The position numbers and the translations under genes are program-made. The notes under the pieces were generated by a model. That model was not told the DNA's origin and did no database searches. It saw only the letters and a list, made by a program, of their open reading frames with translations. A stretch of DNA of 64,000 bases. It comes from an uncultured Lachnospiraceae bacterium (lineage in GTDB: Bacteria > Bacillota > Clostridia > Lachnospirales > Lachnospiraceae). Below, piece by piece: positions 50,254 through 58,612 of this stretch (position 1 is its first letter; each line of letters starts with the position of its first letter). The stretch spans positions 62,001-126,000 of the forward strand of contig CAJTPU010000001.1 of assembly GCA_910578335.1 (NCBI GenBank). Direction: 5' to 3'.

Positions 50254-53241
50254 TCACTCTTCCCAGACAAATTCACTGTCCCAGACATCCACGCCGCTAT
50301 CCTGAAACACTTCCTTCAGGCGCTCCCGCAGATGCTGTTTTGTTACATTTTTCTTTAGGATAACCTGCAAAAATCCGCCGCCGCCGGCTCCCGCAATAAA
50401 CCTGCCGGCTATCAAATCCTCACAAGCCCTGAATATCTGCTCAATACAGGTGTTGGTACACCCCTCGTCAAGCTGCTTCGACAACTCCCAGTGCTGTTCA
50501 AACAGCTTTGCCACCTCTTCTATATTGCCTCTTTCCAGCTCGAAACGCATAAGCGCTGCCATCTTATGCATAAGGTACAGCGCATTTACAGTCTCGCGCC
50601 GTCCGCCGATATAGCTGCTCATCACATCCCGAAGCAGATTGCGCGCCAGCCGCCGCTGCCCCGTATATATCAATGCAAATCGCTCCTGCAGCTCCTTTGC
50701 CGTTTCTTTTCCTATCTCCACCTGCCGTACTTTGATATTCTGCGAAAGTCCCGGCTGCGTCGTAATAAACTTGACGCCGCCATGCAGACCCCCGACCTGG
50801 TCCTGCCACCCGCCTCCCGTACTCATAAGCTGCTCCATATAAAGCACCATCTGATACAGCGTCTCGTCTGAAACTTCCTCTCCCATGATTTCATATAAAG
50901 CTTTGCCACATGCCGCCGCCAATATACTGCTGGTGCCCAGACCGGAGCCCTTCGGAATCCCCACCACCTGCGTGGAAAGGAACAAGCCGCCGCCCATTTT
51001 CTTTAAAATATCCTGCAGCGTAACCTTTTCTCCTTCCGGTAAACTTTCAGGGACAATGCCGCAGGCAATCAACGCCGCCTTGTGCGGGGCAAACGCATCA
51101 TAGGGATTGCTGCAGTCGCAAATCTCTTTCAGCGTGTTCAGCTCTCCAAACGCGCCGATATCCTCGCTCGCCACCTCGATTTTAAGCGCCTTGATTTTCC
51201 GCGCCGTAACCTGTACCGGAAGCACGCCGTTTAACCGGAGAGCGGCATTCACCACCGTACCGCCCTGTTCCAGACAGTGAGGCGGCGTATCCGTCCATCC
51301 GCCCGCCCAGTTGACACGGACCGGAAGCTCCACATGCACCTCTTCCTTCCGAAACTGCAGTGCTTTATGCACGGCAATGCCATTGTTTTCATACACAGCC
51401 TTGCGAATCACGGCAAAACATGCTTTCTCATAGCTTTCATAGGAACGCCCCCGCTTCTTCGCCTCTCCTGCAAGCGCATTGTAGATGCGGACGGAAGTGC
51501 TAAAGTCTGTTATTTCTGCCATAGCTGCCATCTGCTTTTCCTGTTCCTCGTTTATGCCCCGCTTCCCGAACACCGCCATTGCCGACTGCCAGGGATACCT
51601 CTGCGCCAGCAGAAGAACCGACCTGTACACCGCAATCTGCTCCGCAAGCTCCAGAACGCCTCTGACGGCATAGCGGACATCCGCCTGCCTGAAGCTTTCG
51701 CTCAGACTGACCTTTTCCTGCGCAAGCCACCACTCCTTCTCCTCCACCGAGGCAATCCCCTTCATCATGCGGTATGTGGCAAGCGCCGCCGGCACCGCCT
51801 CGTCCATTGTTTGACAAACAGGATAAACGGGTGCCTCCCAAAAGGCTGTTTCTTCTCCTAAAAGCGACAAAATATTGCCGCTCATCATTGTACCGATTTT
51901 ATCTTTCGGGTTATTCTCCACATCATAAATACGCACTACAAAGCGTCCGTCCAAAAGACGCGCGCCTGTCAGTACCACGCCGGCAGGAATCACTACTTTT
52001 TCTTTTCCCGTATAACGGATATTGCTGATGATGCTTCCGCGCCCAATCCGCATACCGGACTGCAGCACGGAATTTTCTATATACACCTTGTCGTCCGTAA
52101 AGATGCCCTGTCCCATAATGGAATTGTAAACAGAAAGCCCTCCCTGTCCCTCTCTTGTGCCCACCTGCCTTTTCCAGCCTAAAAAAGCATACGCCTCCAA
52201 ATCCTCAGTCATCAGGCATAACAGCTCCTTGGTCGTTCCAAAATGGATAAATTCCGCAGGCGTCAGACTGAGCAGGCGCATGGAAAATCCGGAAATCGCC
52301 TCCCAGATTGCCTCGCGGCAATATAAAAGCTCCGCGCACAAAGCGCCTTCTCCCGCCTCCTGCATATAAGCCGCCTTGTCCGCTTCCTTCGCAAGGGGAT
52401 AAAGAAAATCCCCATAAAAACTAATACGCGCTTTTTCATTGACAAAGCGTGCAAACTTTTCTTCATCCGTTACGCCGTCCGTGCTGATAAGACCATACAA
52501 AGCCTTCATCAGCTTTACATCAAGCGCCACCGCCCCCGTGTCCAAATCCACACAGCCTTTTTCATTGACTGCGCCATAGGAAGCAAGCACCTCTTCACCC
52601 TGTTTATGCAGAAATCTTCCTACATAATCGGCGCCGTCATTTAAAAAAACCCCATGCCTTGTCCCAAGGCTTGCCGGCTCCTTGATGGAAAGCGCCGCCG
52701 CCCCCATAAAAGTAAAATCTATCTGCAATGGATTGAACAGCAGCAGCACGTCTCCCGAAAGCACCAGCATGCCTTCTTTCAGTCTGCCGGCAACGCCCGC
52801 CATGCTAATCACAAATTCATCAAACAGCGTGGAATTTCTGCCGTCCGGCAATTCCCTCGGCACCGGGGAAAAGATTTTGCCGCATATGCTGTACTGGGGA
52901 ATCCGCTTGCTGTCTCCGCCGGAATGTATCACCAGAATCCGTTTCCCCGAAAAACTGCCGCTTCCCATATCATCAGCCAGATAACGCAGTACATTCAGCG
53001 TGGCGCCGCCGCTTCCCACGCGCTTGCCGTCGGGGTCCGCCAGCACAACATATTTCGTGCTCTCCGGCAGATATCCGGCACTGCCCCTGTACGCTATCTG
53101 CATCCGGTAGCTCTCCGCCTGCGCCTCATTGGAAGCAGTCAGAATCACATAGTCCCACCGGATACAGGCGCCTCCTGACAGACTCTTTTCATACATTTCC
53201 CAACAATCCTGATAGCTCTGTTGCAAAAATAACTGCTGCAT
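50254..53241 (-). CDS. fkp: Bifunctional L-fucokinase/GDP-fucose pyrophosphorylase
   Basis: A 995-residue enzyme converting free L-fucose to GDP-fucose by salvage. The N-terminal pyrophosphorylase has DPDGKRVGSGGATLNVL (69-85) and IHSGGDSKRIPQYS (105-118), with a beta-helix near 370-450 (GQGIFTDDKVYIENSVLQSG). The C-terminal GHMP kinase has RVNWAGGWTDTPPH (642-655), the ATP loop GIPKGSGLGTSSI (761-773) and a GAGGGGF late motif. Domain order and length match Bacteroides FKP (about 950). It has its own promoter. GDP-fucose would be used to fucosylate the surface polymer, and the window also carries a fucose-isomerase-like operon. Confidence 0.93.
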   Translation of the reverse strand: MQQLFLQQSYQDCWEMYEKSLSGGACIRWDYVILTASNEAQAESYRMQIAYRGSAGYLPESTKYVVLADPDGKRVGSGGATLNVLRYLADDMGSGSFSGKRILVIHSGGDSKRIPQYSICGKIFSPVPRELPDGRNSTLFDEFVISMAGVAGRLKEGMLVLSGDVLLLFNPLQIDFTFMGAAALSIKEPASLGTRHGVFLNDGADYVGRFLHKQGEEVLASYGAVNEKGCVDLDTGAVALDVKLMKALYGLISTDGVTDEEKFARFVNEKARISFYGDFLYPLAKEADKAAYMQEAGEGALCAELLYCREAIWEAISGFSMRLLSLTPAEFIHFGTTKELLCLMTEDLEAYAFLGWKRQVGTREGQGGLSVYNSIMGQGIFTDDKVYIENSVLQSGMRIGRGSIISNIRYTGKEKVVIPAGVVLTGARLLDGRFVVRIYDVENNPKDKIGTMMSGNILSLLGEETAFWEAPVYPVCQTMDEAVPAALATYRMMKGIASVEEKEWWLAQEKVSLSESFRQADVRYAVRGVLELAEQIAVYRSVLLLAQRYPWQSAMAVFGKRGINEEQEKQMAAMAEITDFSTSVRIYNALAGEAKKRGRSYESYEKACFAVIRKAVYENNGIAVHKALQFRKEEVHVELPVRVNWAGGWTDTPPHCLEQGGTVVNAALRLNGVLPVQVTARKIKALKIEVASEDIGAFGELNTLKEICDCSNPYDAFAPHKAALIACGIVPESLPEGEKVTLQDILKKMGGGLFLSTQVVGIPKGSGLGTSSILAAACGKALYEIMGEEVSDETLYQMVLYMEQLMSTGGGWQDQVGGLHGGVKFITTQPGLSQNIKVRQVEIGKETAKELQERFALIYTGQRRLARNLLRDVMSSYIGGRRETVNALYLMHKMAALMRFELERGNIEEVAKLFEQHWELSKQLDEGCTNTCIEQIFRACEDLIAGRFIAGAGGGGFLQVILKKNVTKQHLRERLKEVFQDSGVDVWDSEFVWEE

Positions 53242-53282
53242 CGCTTCTCCCTTCCTACTGCGGCAAAAGCCTAATTACAGCA

Positions 53283-53311
53283 ATTATACCATTATCTGCC
53301 TCAAAAGTCAT
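53283..53311 (-). promoter_or_regulatory. Promoter of the fucose-activating enzyme gene
   Basis: ATGACT (53306-53311) and TATAAT (53283-53288) are 17 bases apart on the minus strand; the -35 box overlaps the stop codon of the upstream gene. The decamer GATGACTTTT and spacer word GATAATG are shared exactly with the promoter at 55533-55561. Confidence 0.6.
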
Positions 53312-54261
53312 CCCTCTTTGTGTCTGATTCTATAACTGATTCCCCGCTCCAAATCGATGGTATGCAGACTGACCCTGTTCTTCCTGCTGCCCACGCCGGT
53401 ATAAATGTCAACCAGGCAGGCAACTCCCTTTACCTGTCCGCCACCCAGAGAAATCGCCGTGTGCAGCCTGTCCAGCTCACAGGACATATGCAGCACATCC
53501 CGCACAATAATATAGTCCCAGTCCGCCCGAAACCTGCCGTTTGTCTCTTCTTCGCATTTCACTTGTGCACCGAGAAACACCGCCAATGCTTTTGCAATGG
53601 GAACGGCAGGCGGGTTGTCCGGCACAAAACAAAGCTTGTCCCTGTTTTCTCCGAACGGACTTGCCATCCCTTCCTCCAAAAGCTTCATGGCAAGCCTGTA
53701 GAAGAAATAGTACAGGCAGGTTTCCCCATCCCGCAAAAGCCTGTCTATCTGAAAAGTCTTTCCTCTCGGGCTTTCTTCCATCAAAATCAGCAGATTATCC
53801 ATATGAATATCATGAATTGCCTTCTCGCACAAAACCGCCTGATGCACATCCCGCTTTCCCTGCAGCCCGGGAACCTCGCAAAACCATCCGCCGCCTTCCG
53901 CCTGCTCCCTCTGCACGGCAATCCCTTTTTGTCCCAGCCCCTTCTCCAGAACAATTCCGGTTTCTTCCACAAGGTTCATCAAATACACCGTATTCTGCCT
54001 GCTGTGCAAAAGCTCCAGCGTCTTTTGCATATCCTGCTCACCGTCATTTTGGTGCCTTAAAATTCCTTCAAAGTCTATGAACAGCCTTTCATTTCTGATA
54101 TCTGTATCCGCAATCCTCTGCATAACGCCCGCCGTTACCTGTCCCTCCTGCCAGGCGGGGTCCGTCCCCTCCCATATGCCGCCTTCAGCATACCTAATCG
54201 CCTGCTCCCCATGCAGGTTCACATAATAGTCCGCATTTGAGTTCATCAATGAATATAACAT
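53308..54261 (-). CDS. Unrecognised protein with degenerate phosphoribosyltransferase-like domain
   Basis: I do not recognise this 317-residue cytoplasmic protein. Its N-terminal third alternates strands and helices (RLFIDFEGILRH; NTVYLMNLVEETG) like a STAS or ligand-binding fold. The C-terminal third resembles a type I phosphoribosyltransferase: VPDNPPAVPIAKALAVFLGA, then DYIIVRDVLHMSCELDRL where active enzymes have the acidic VDDVxxTGxT PRPP loop, then GVACLVDIYTG. The acidic pair and the TG are lost, so catalysis is doubtful. GGAGGAG precedes the ATG. Its end overlaps the -35 region of the fucokinase promoter. It may regulate or assist nucleotide-sugar synthesis. Confidence 0.6.
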   Translation of the reverse strand: MLYSLMNSNADYYVNLHGEQAIRYAEGGIWEGTDPAWQEGQVTAGVMQRIADTDIRNERLFIDFEGILRHQNDGEQDMQKTLELLHSRQNTVYLMNLVEETGIVLEKGLGQKGIAVQREQAEGGGWFCEVPGLQGKRDVHQAVLCEKAIHDIHMDNLLILMEESPRGKTFQIDRLLRDGETCLYYFFYRLAMKLLEEGMASPFGENRDKLCFVPDNPPAVPIAKALAVFLGAQVKCEEETNGRFRADWDYIIVRDVLHMSCELDRLHTAISLGGGQVKGVACLVDIYTGVGSRKNRVSLHTIDLERGISYRIRHKEG

Positions 54262-54383
54262 TTACACTCCTCCTCTTACGTCCCGCAGACAAAATAAAAC
54301 AGCATAATTTTAGAAATTTTGGAAACTCCTTTGCTTCCTGCAAGCTGTTATCCAATCTTTCTAAAATGTATGCTGTTCAGCCT

Positions 54384-54432
54384 GTCGATTTTATTTTTCG
54401 ACATTTTATCACAATTTTTCGTTAAAAACGAA
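54384..54432 (-). promoter_or_regulatory. Candidate control region with two palindromes
   Basis: TTCGTT/AACGAA with a 3-base centre (54418-54432) and GTCGA/TCGAC with a 9-base centre (54384-54402) flank a possible -10 box TAAAAT (54403-54408, minus). The -35 box is poor. The 212-bp gap between the dehydratase stop and the next gene contains only these elements; they may be operator sites for that gene. Confidence 0.3.
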
Positions 54433-54473
54433 ATTTACTACACAATCGTAGAAATTTTTTGTCATATACGGCT

Positions 54474-55466
54474 TCATTCCGCTTTCATTGCAGCAAGCAG
54501 TTCCCGTATTTCCTCCACGGAAAGCCACTCGCTGTTGTTGCCCGAACTGTAGGAAAAGCCCTCCGGCACCTTCTTACCGGTCGGAACTGTCTTTTTACGC
54601 TCACTCCACACCATCTGCGGGTAGATAATAAAGTGCTTGTCATACTCATAGGTATTGGGCGCATCCTCCACGGTCACCATGATTTCATGCAGCTTCTCGC
54701 CCTCACGGATTCCTACCTCCTTTGTCTTCATGCCGGGAGCCATCGCCTCCGCCAAATCCGTTATTTTAAAAGAAGGAATCTTGGAGATAAAGGTCTCTCC
54801 GCCCTTCGCCTCCGCAAGCGCCTTAATCACCAGCTCCACACCCTGCTGTAAGCTTATCCAGAAGCGGGTCATACGGTAATCCGTGACAGGAAGCTCCGTG
54901 CCGCCGTTTTTTAAGATGGATTCAAAGAGCGGAATCACGGAACCGCGGCTGCCAGCCACATTGCCGTAACGCACGATGGAAAAGCTTAAGTCCCTTGCCC
55001 CTGCATAGGCATTGGCTGCGATAAAAAGCTTGTCCGAAACCAGCTTGGTGCCGCCATACAGATTGACAGGGTTTACCGCCTTGTCCGTGGAAAGCGCCAC
55101 TACCTTTTTTACATCGGTATCCAGACAGGCGTCAATCACATTCTGCGCGCCGTTGACATTGGTCTTAATCGCCTCCGCCGGATTGTACTCGCAGGCGGGA
55201 ACCTGCTTTAAAGCCGCCGCATGGATGACATAATCGACACCGTCAAGCGCCCTTGTCAGCCTTTCTTTGTCCCTGACGTCACCGATAAAGAAGCGAAGCT
55301 TGTCAGCATAGGGCTTGAACTCGTTCTGCATAATGAACTGCTTGAATTCGTCGCGGGAATAGATAATGATTTTTTTGGGATTATAGTGCTCCAATACGTA
55401 TCTTGTAAATGCCTTTCCAAAGGTGCCTGTGCCTCCGGTGACTAGGATTGCTTTGTCGTTTAACAT
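54474..55466 (-). CDS. pseB: UDP-N-acetylglucosamine 4,6-dehydratase (PseB/CapD type)
   Basis: A 330-residue extended short-chain dehydrogenase. TGGTGTFGKAFTRYVLE is the NADP loop, YSRDEFKQ and VIHAAALKQVPACEYNP follow, LSTDKAVNPVN and YGGTKLVSDKL give catalytic residues, and RYGNVAGSRGSVIPLF completes the pattern, all typical of the soluble inverting dehydratases PseB and FnlA. It makes a UDP-4-keto-6-deoxy amino sugar. No PseC, PseG or PseI gene is in the window, so the product may enter an L-FucNAc/L-QuiNAc-like or other amino-sugar route. The gene has its own promoter. Confidence 0.9.
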   Translation of the reverse strand: MLNDKAILVTGGTGTFGKAFTRYVLEHYNPKKIIIYSRDEFKQFIMQNEFKPYADKLRFFIGDVRDKERLTRALDGVDYVIHAAALKQVPACEYNPAEAIKTNVNGAQNVIDACLDTDVKKVVALSTDKAVNPVNLYGGTKLVSDKLFIAANAYAGARDLSFSIVRYGNVAGSRGSVIPLFESILKNGGTELPVTDYRMTRFWISLQQGVELVIKALAEAKGGETFISKIPSFKITDLAEAMAPGMKTKEVGIREGEKLHEIMVTVEDAPNTYEYDKHFIIYPQMVWSERKKTVPTGKKVPEGFSYSSGNNSEWLSVEEIRELLAAMKAE

Positions 55467-55532
55467 GTTTGTACCGTGCCTTTCTTATAATATCTATTTG
55501 TTTTCCAGTGTATAGTATTTCCAATGAATTTG

Positions 55533-55561
55533 ATTATAGCATTATCCTGTGGAAAAGTCAT
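55533..55561 (-). promoter_or_regulatory. pseB promoter
   Basis: ATGACT (55556-55561) and TATAAT (55533-55538) are 17 bases apart on the minus strand, with TGC directly before the -10 box. It shares GATGACTTTT and the spacer word GATAATG with the promoter at 53283-53311. Confidence 0.65.
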
Positions 55562-55628
55562 CTTTTTTCTGTACTGCACGGGCTTTTGCGTGGCGGTGTA
55601 CCTTTCCGGCATCGCACGTTACAGATGG

Positions 55629-55680
55629 TTGTGAAACGTAGTGATTGTGCATGTGTCATTGTACATGTGTCATTGTGTTA
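55629..55680 (+). repeat. Dispersed 39-bp repeat, copy B, with 14-bp tandem units
   Basis: 55629-55667 matches copy A (5234-5272) at 32 of 39 positions without gaps. Its 3' part consists of 14-bp tandem units ATTGTGCATGTGTC (55644-55657) and ATTGTACATGTGTC (55658-55671) plus a partial third. It lies at the end of the membrane protein gene, whose stop codon (55678-55680) borders the last partial unit. Confidence 0.65.
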
Positions 55681-57468
55681 TTGCTTCATTTCGTATAGTG
55701 CAAATTTGTCGTTGGAAAAGGTTTCCTCGTAGTTATAGTCCTTCAGGAATTGTATTATCATCGCCAGTTTGGGGTCGCTTATGGTCGGCTGCGCCGGCGG
55801 GGTATCGCCGGTGGCTGCGCAGTCTTTATCTAAAATGACAACGGGCGGTACTTTTCCTTCTGTCAGTTCTTTCTTCACTTCTTGCATGGCGGTTTCCATG
55901 GAAGAAACGCTGTAGGAGGCGAGGTCGCTCCAAGGGTTGAAGGCGGAGGGCATTTCCAGATAGAAGCTGAGGGAGGGAATGTAGCCGTATAGGATGACTT
56001 CTCTGCCCTTTAGTTCTTTTTCGGATACGTAGGCGCTGATTTCGGTCAGCCAGCGTGCCCTTTCTTCGCTCATGCGGATTCCTTTTAGAACGGCGTTGTT
56101 TTCTGCGGACGCGGCAGTGCTTTTTACGCCGGTTGCTTCCGCAAAGACAAATTTTGCGCCAAAGCCAAGGCTTTGGAAAAGGAAAACGGCTGTAAACATA
56201 ACGGCAAGCGCCTTAAGAGGCAAAGCCAGCGGGATTTTCCATTCTGTCCTGCTTTTGCACAGCCTGTAGATGTTCCACAGGACGTAGGGCGCTGCCAGAA
56301 AGAGATTGTTAAAGCTGGTAAAAAGTCCGTTGTTGCTGCCGATGGAGGTTAAAAGCACCGACAGAAAAATCAGTCCCGCCAGCAGCTTTTCTTTTTTCTC
56401 TGTCTTTTTTCCAAAAACCCGCACCAGACACAAAAAAAGGGTCAGGAGAAGGAACAGCGTTGCAGGCTTTTGCATGGAGCTGTATTCGTCAAAACGCAAA
56501 TCACAGAAGCTGCTGTTGCCCTGCGCATCTTTTCTGGTATACAGCCACAGAGCGGCGCTGGCGGCAAAAACGCCGCAGGCAGCCCGCTTGACCCATTGCA
56601 AAGACTTCGGAAGTACCATGCAAAGGATAAGACCCGGGACCGCAAAACATAAAATCCGGTTCACCCAGTATAGATTCTCAATATATTCTGAAAACATTCT
56701 GTATAGCATGGAGGAAGCTTTATAATCCGTTGCCGTTTCCGTCATGGCAAACAAGCGCTTAATCCCCTCCACATAATTTGACAGTCCGTAGCGCAGGGAT
56801 AAAAACCCCAGCCACGCCAAAGCAGCGCCAATATATCCCAACATGCAAAAACCCGTCTCCTGCAAGACCTTCTTCCGGCTCTTACGGCAGATAACGGCAT
56901 ACGCCCACACGCCTACTATCATGGCGGCTTCCGGCAGATTGGAAAAACGGACAAACACGTTGGTTCCCAGCATCATGCCTGCAAGCACCAGATAACGGCT
57001 CTTGTCCTGTGAAAGCCCCTCATACAAAAACAGCACGCCGGACAGAAATAAGACGTAAGTCAGATAGTTGTACAAAAGCGCCGTCGGACAGAAGCACAGG
57101 CTGACAGCCGCCAATTCTCCCACAAATACTATGCCCGCAGGCAGCTTGGCGCGCTTTGTCAGAAACTGATAGGACAAAACGGCAAGCAGGCTTGTAAACA
57201 GCCCTGTATACAAATTCATAAAAAGAAGCGTATGCCCGCCCGGGAGCAGTGTCAGAAAATGTCCCACGGCATTGGCTAAATACGTAGAAAAAAGCCACAT
57301 GGAATCCATGTGCTCCAGTCCCATGTACCGGAAGTTGGCATAGTTGTAGCCCGTATCCCACAAATCCAGCCCCCAGTGAATATGGCGGAGCGGATACAGA
57401 AGCAGTATCAGCGGAAATATATACCTGCAGCATATTTGATAAAATCGGGATGCTTTCCACTTGTCCAT
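55678..57468 (-). CDS. Polytopic membrane protein, GT-C-like
   Basis: A 596-residue protein with about eleven membrane helices and a C-terminal extracytoplasmic domain (about 470-596). The first external loop HWGLDLWDTGYNYANFRYM contains Asp residues positioned as in GT-C glycosyltransferases that use polyprenyl-phosphate sugars (ArnT/PMT type), and the large C-terminal soluble part is also usual there. A sugar-transfer role on the outer face of the membrane is inferred. The ATG at 57468 follows AAGGA; an ATG 8 codons earlier is possible. It lies upstream of pseB, which has its own promoter. Confidence 0.65.
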   Translation of the reverse strand: MDKWKASRFYQICCRYIFPLILLLYPLRHIHWGLDLWDTGYNYANFRYMGLEHMDSMWLFSTYLANAVGHFLTLLPGGHTLLFMNLYTGLFTSLLAVLSYQFLTKRAKLPAGIVFVGELAAVSLCFCPTALLYNYLTYVLFLSGVLFLYEGLSQDKSRYLVLAGMMLGTNVFVRFSNLPEAAMIVGVWAYAVICRKSRKKVLQETGFCMLGYIGAALAWLGFLSLRYGLSNYVEGIKRLFAMTETATDYKASSMLYRMFSEYIENLYWVNRILCFAVPGLILCMVLPKSLQWVKRAACGVFAASAALWLYTRKDAQGNSSFCDLRFDEYSSMQKPATLFLLLTLFLCLVRVFGKKTEKKEKLLAGLIFLSVLLTSIGSNNGLFTSFNNLFLAAPYVLWNIYRLCKSRTEWKIPLALPLKALAVMFTAVFLFQSLGFGAKFVFAEATGVKSTAASAENNAVLKGIRMSEERARWLTEISAYVSEKELKGREVILYGYIPSLSFYLEMPSAFNPWSDLASYSVSSMETAMQEVKKELTEGKVPPVVILDKDCAATGDTPPAQPTISDPKLAMIIQFLKDYNYEETFSNDKFALYEMKQ

Positions 57469-57502
57469 GGTTAATTCCTTCTCTCCAATCACAAACCGTC
57501 TT

Positions 57503-58555
57503 TCATATCAGTTTTCTCACAAATGGTATCAGTTTTAAAAGCCACGTAACGAACAACCCTGCTCCAAAAATAAGCAGGCACCACAATAAGCTTGCCGGCA
57601 AAGGCAGAAATCCTTTTGTAAGACTATTCCAGGTTTCTCCGATACATATCCGAAAAACCGGTTCCAGCAAGTAAATGCCAAATGTTTTATCTCCCACAAA
57701 AAAAATTGCTTTTTGCAATCTATCCCCAAGAGGACGCCGTTCCAAACAATAGCGCACCTCACAAAAAACGGTTATGCAAACCACCGGAAGGAACACTCCC
57801 AAAAACTTTTCCGTATATTCACCCGTAACACAATACTCATAATACAACATACAACAGGTCGCAATGACACATGCAACGCTTGCGCTCCGGCATATTATCC
57901 TTACCTTCCTGCTGTCATAAAAATTTTCTGATGAACCAAAATAAAATCCTATTAAAAAAAAGAAAACAGAATCCTCCAACAATATAACATCCAAAGCCGG
58001 ACTCATGGAATATCCCAGTAATATAAAGACCGCCGCCGGCAGGATACCTCTTAGCAAAAGTTTTAAGCCTATCAGATAATATATCGTGGTTTTAGACAAA
58101 ATATTTGCTACTCCATGAAAAAACGGCAACATAAGCATCAGTCCGAGATAGGCATATAAAAACCAATACGTTCCGATGTCTCCCCGATAGACTGTTTTTA
58201 CGTATTCCCTTATACTAAAGGACTCTTTTCGCGCTAAAATATCCACCGCATATGTAAGCAAGGAAGCGCCAGCAATAACCAACGCATACCGGACAATTCT
58301 TTTTTTCAAAATTTCCGAAAAGGATTCTTTTTTTCCCAAAAGCAAGTAGCCCGAAATCATAAAGTACAGCGGCACAGCCATTTTACACAGTACGGACAAC
58401 AATAGGGACAGCGCATAATCAAGCTTATTGGTCGTTACCGCAAAAAGATAAAAACCTTTGGTATTCGTATGATTAAAAAGAACCCCCCAAATTGCAACGA
58501 TTCTAAGCACCTCTAAGTACACTATATTTTTTCTTGCATAGTAAGTTTTCTGCAT
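57503..58555 (-). CDS. Acyltransferase 3 family membrane protein
   Basis: A 350-residue protein with about ten membrane helices of the OafA/YrhL-type acyltransferase-3 family, which transfers acetyl or other acyl groups to exported glycans. YLEVLRIVAIWGVLFNHTNT carries the conserved Arg and the catalytic-type His; MISGYLLLGKKESF is the second-helix signature; WFLYAYLGLMLMLPF and KTFGIYLLEP follow. The gene is AT-rich compared with its neighbours, suggesting separate acquisition. A second acyltransferase lies 57 bases upstream. Substrates are unknown. Confidence 0.85.
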   Translation of the reverse strand: MQKTYYARKNIVYLEVLRIVAIWGVLFNHTNTKGFYLFAVTTNKLDYALSLLLSVLCKMAVPLYFMISGYLLLGKKESFSEILKKRIVRYALVIAGASLLTYAVDILARKESFSIREYVKTVYRGDIGTYWFLYAYLGLMLMLPFFHGVANILSKTTIYYLIGLKLLLRGILPAAVFILLGYSMSPALDVILLEDSVFFFLIGFYFGSSENFYDSRKVRIICRSASVACVIATCCMLYYEYCVTGEYTEKFLGVFLPVVCITVFCEVRYCLERRPLGDRLQKAIFFVGDKTFGIYLLEPVFRICIGETWNSLTKGFLPLPASLLWCLLIFGAGLFVTWLLKLIPFVRKLI

Positions 58556-58612
58556 AAATCTTCATCCTCATTCGTAAACACTTTTTCAAATAATATACCT
58601 TTATACATAAAC

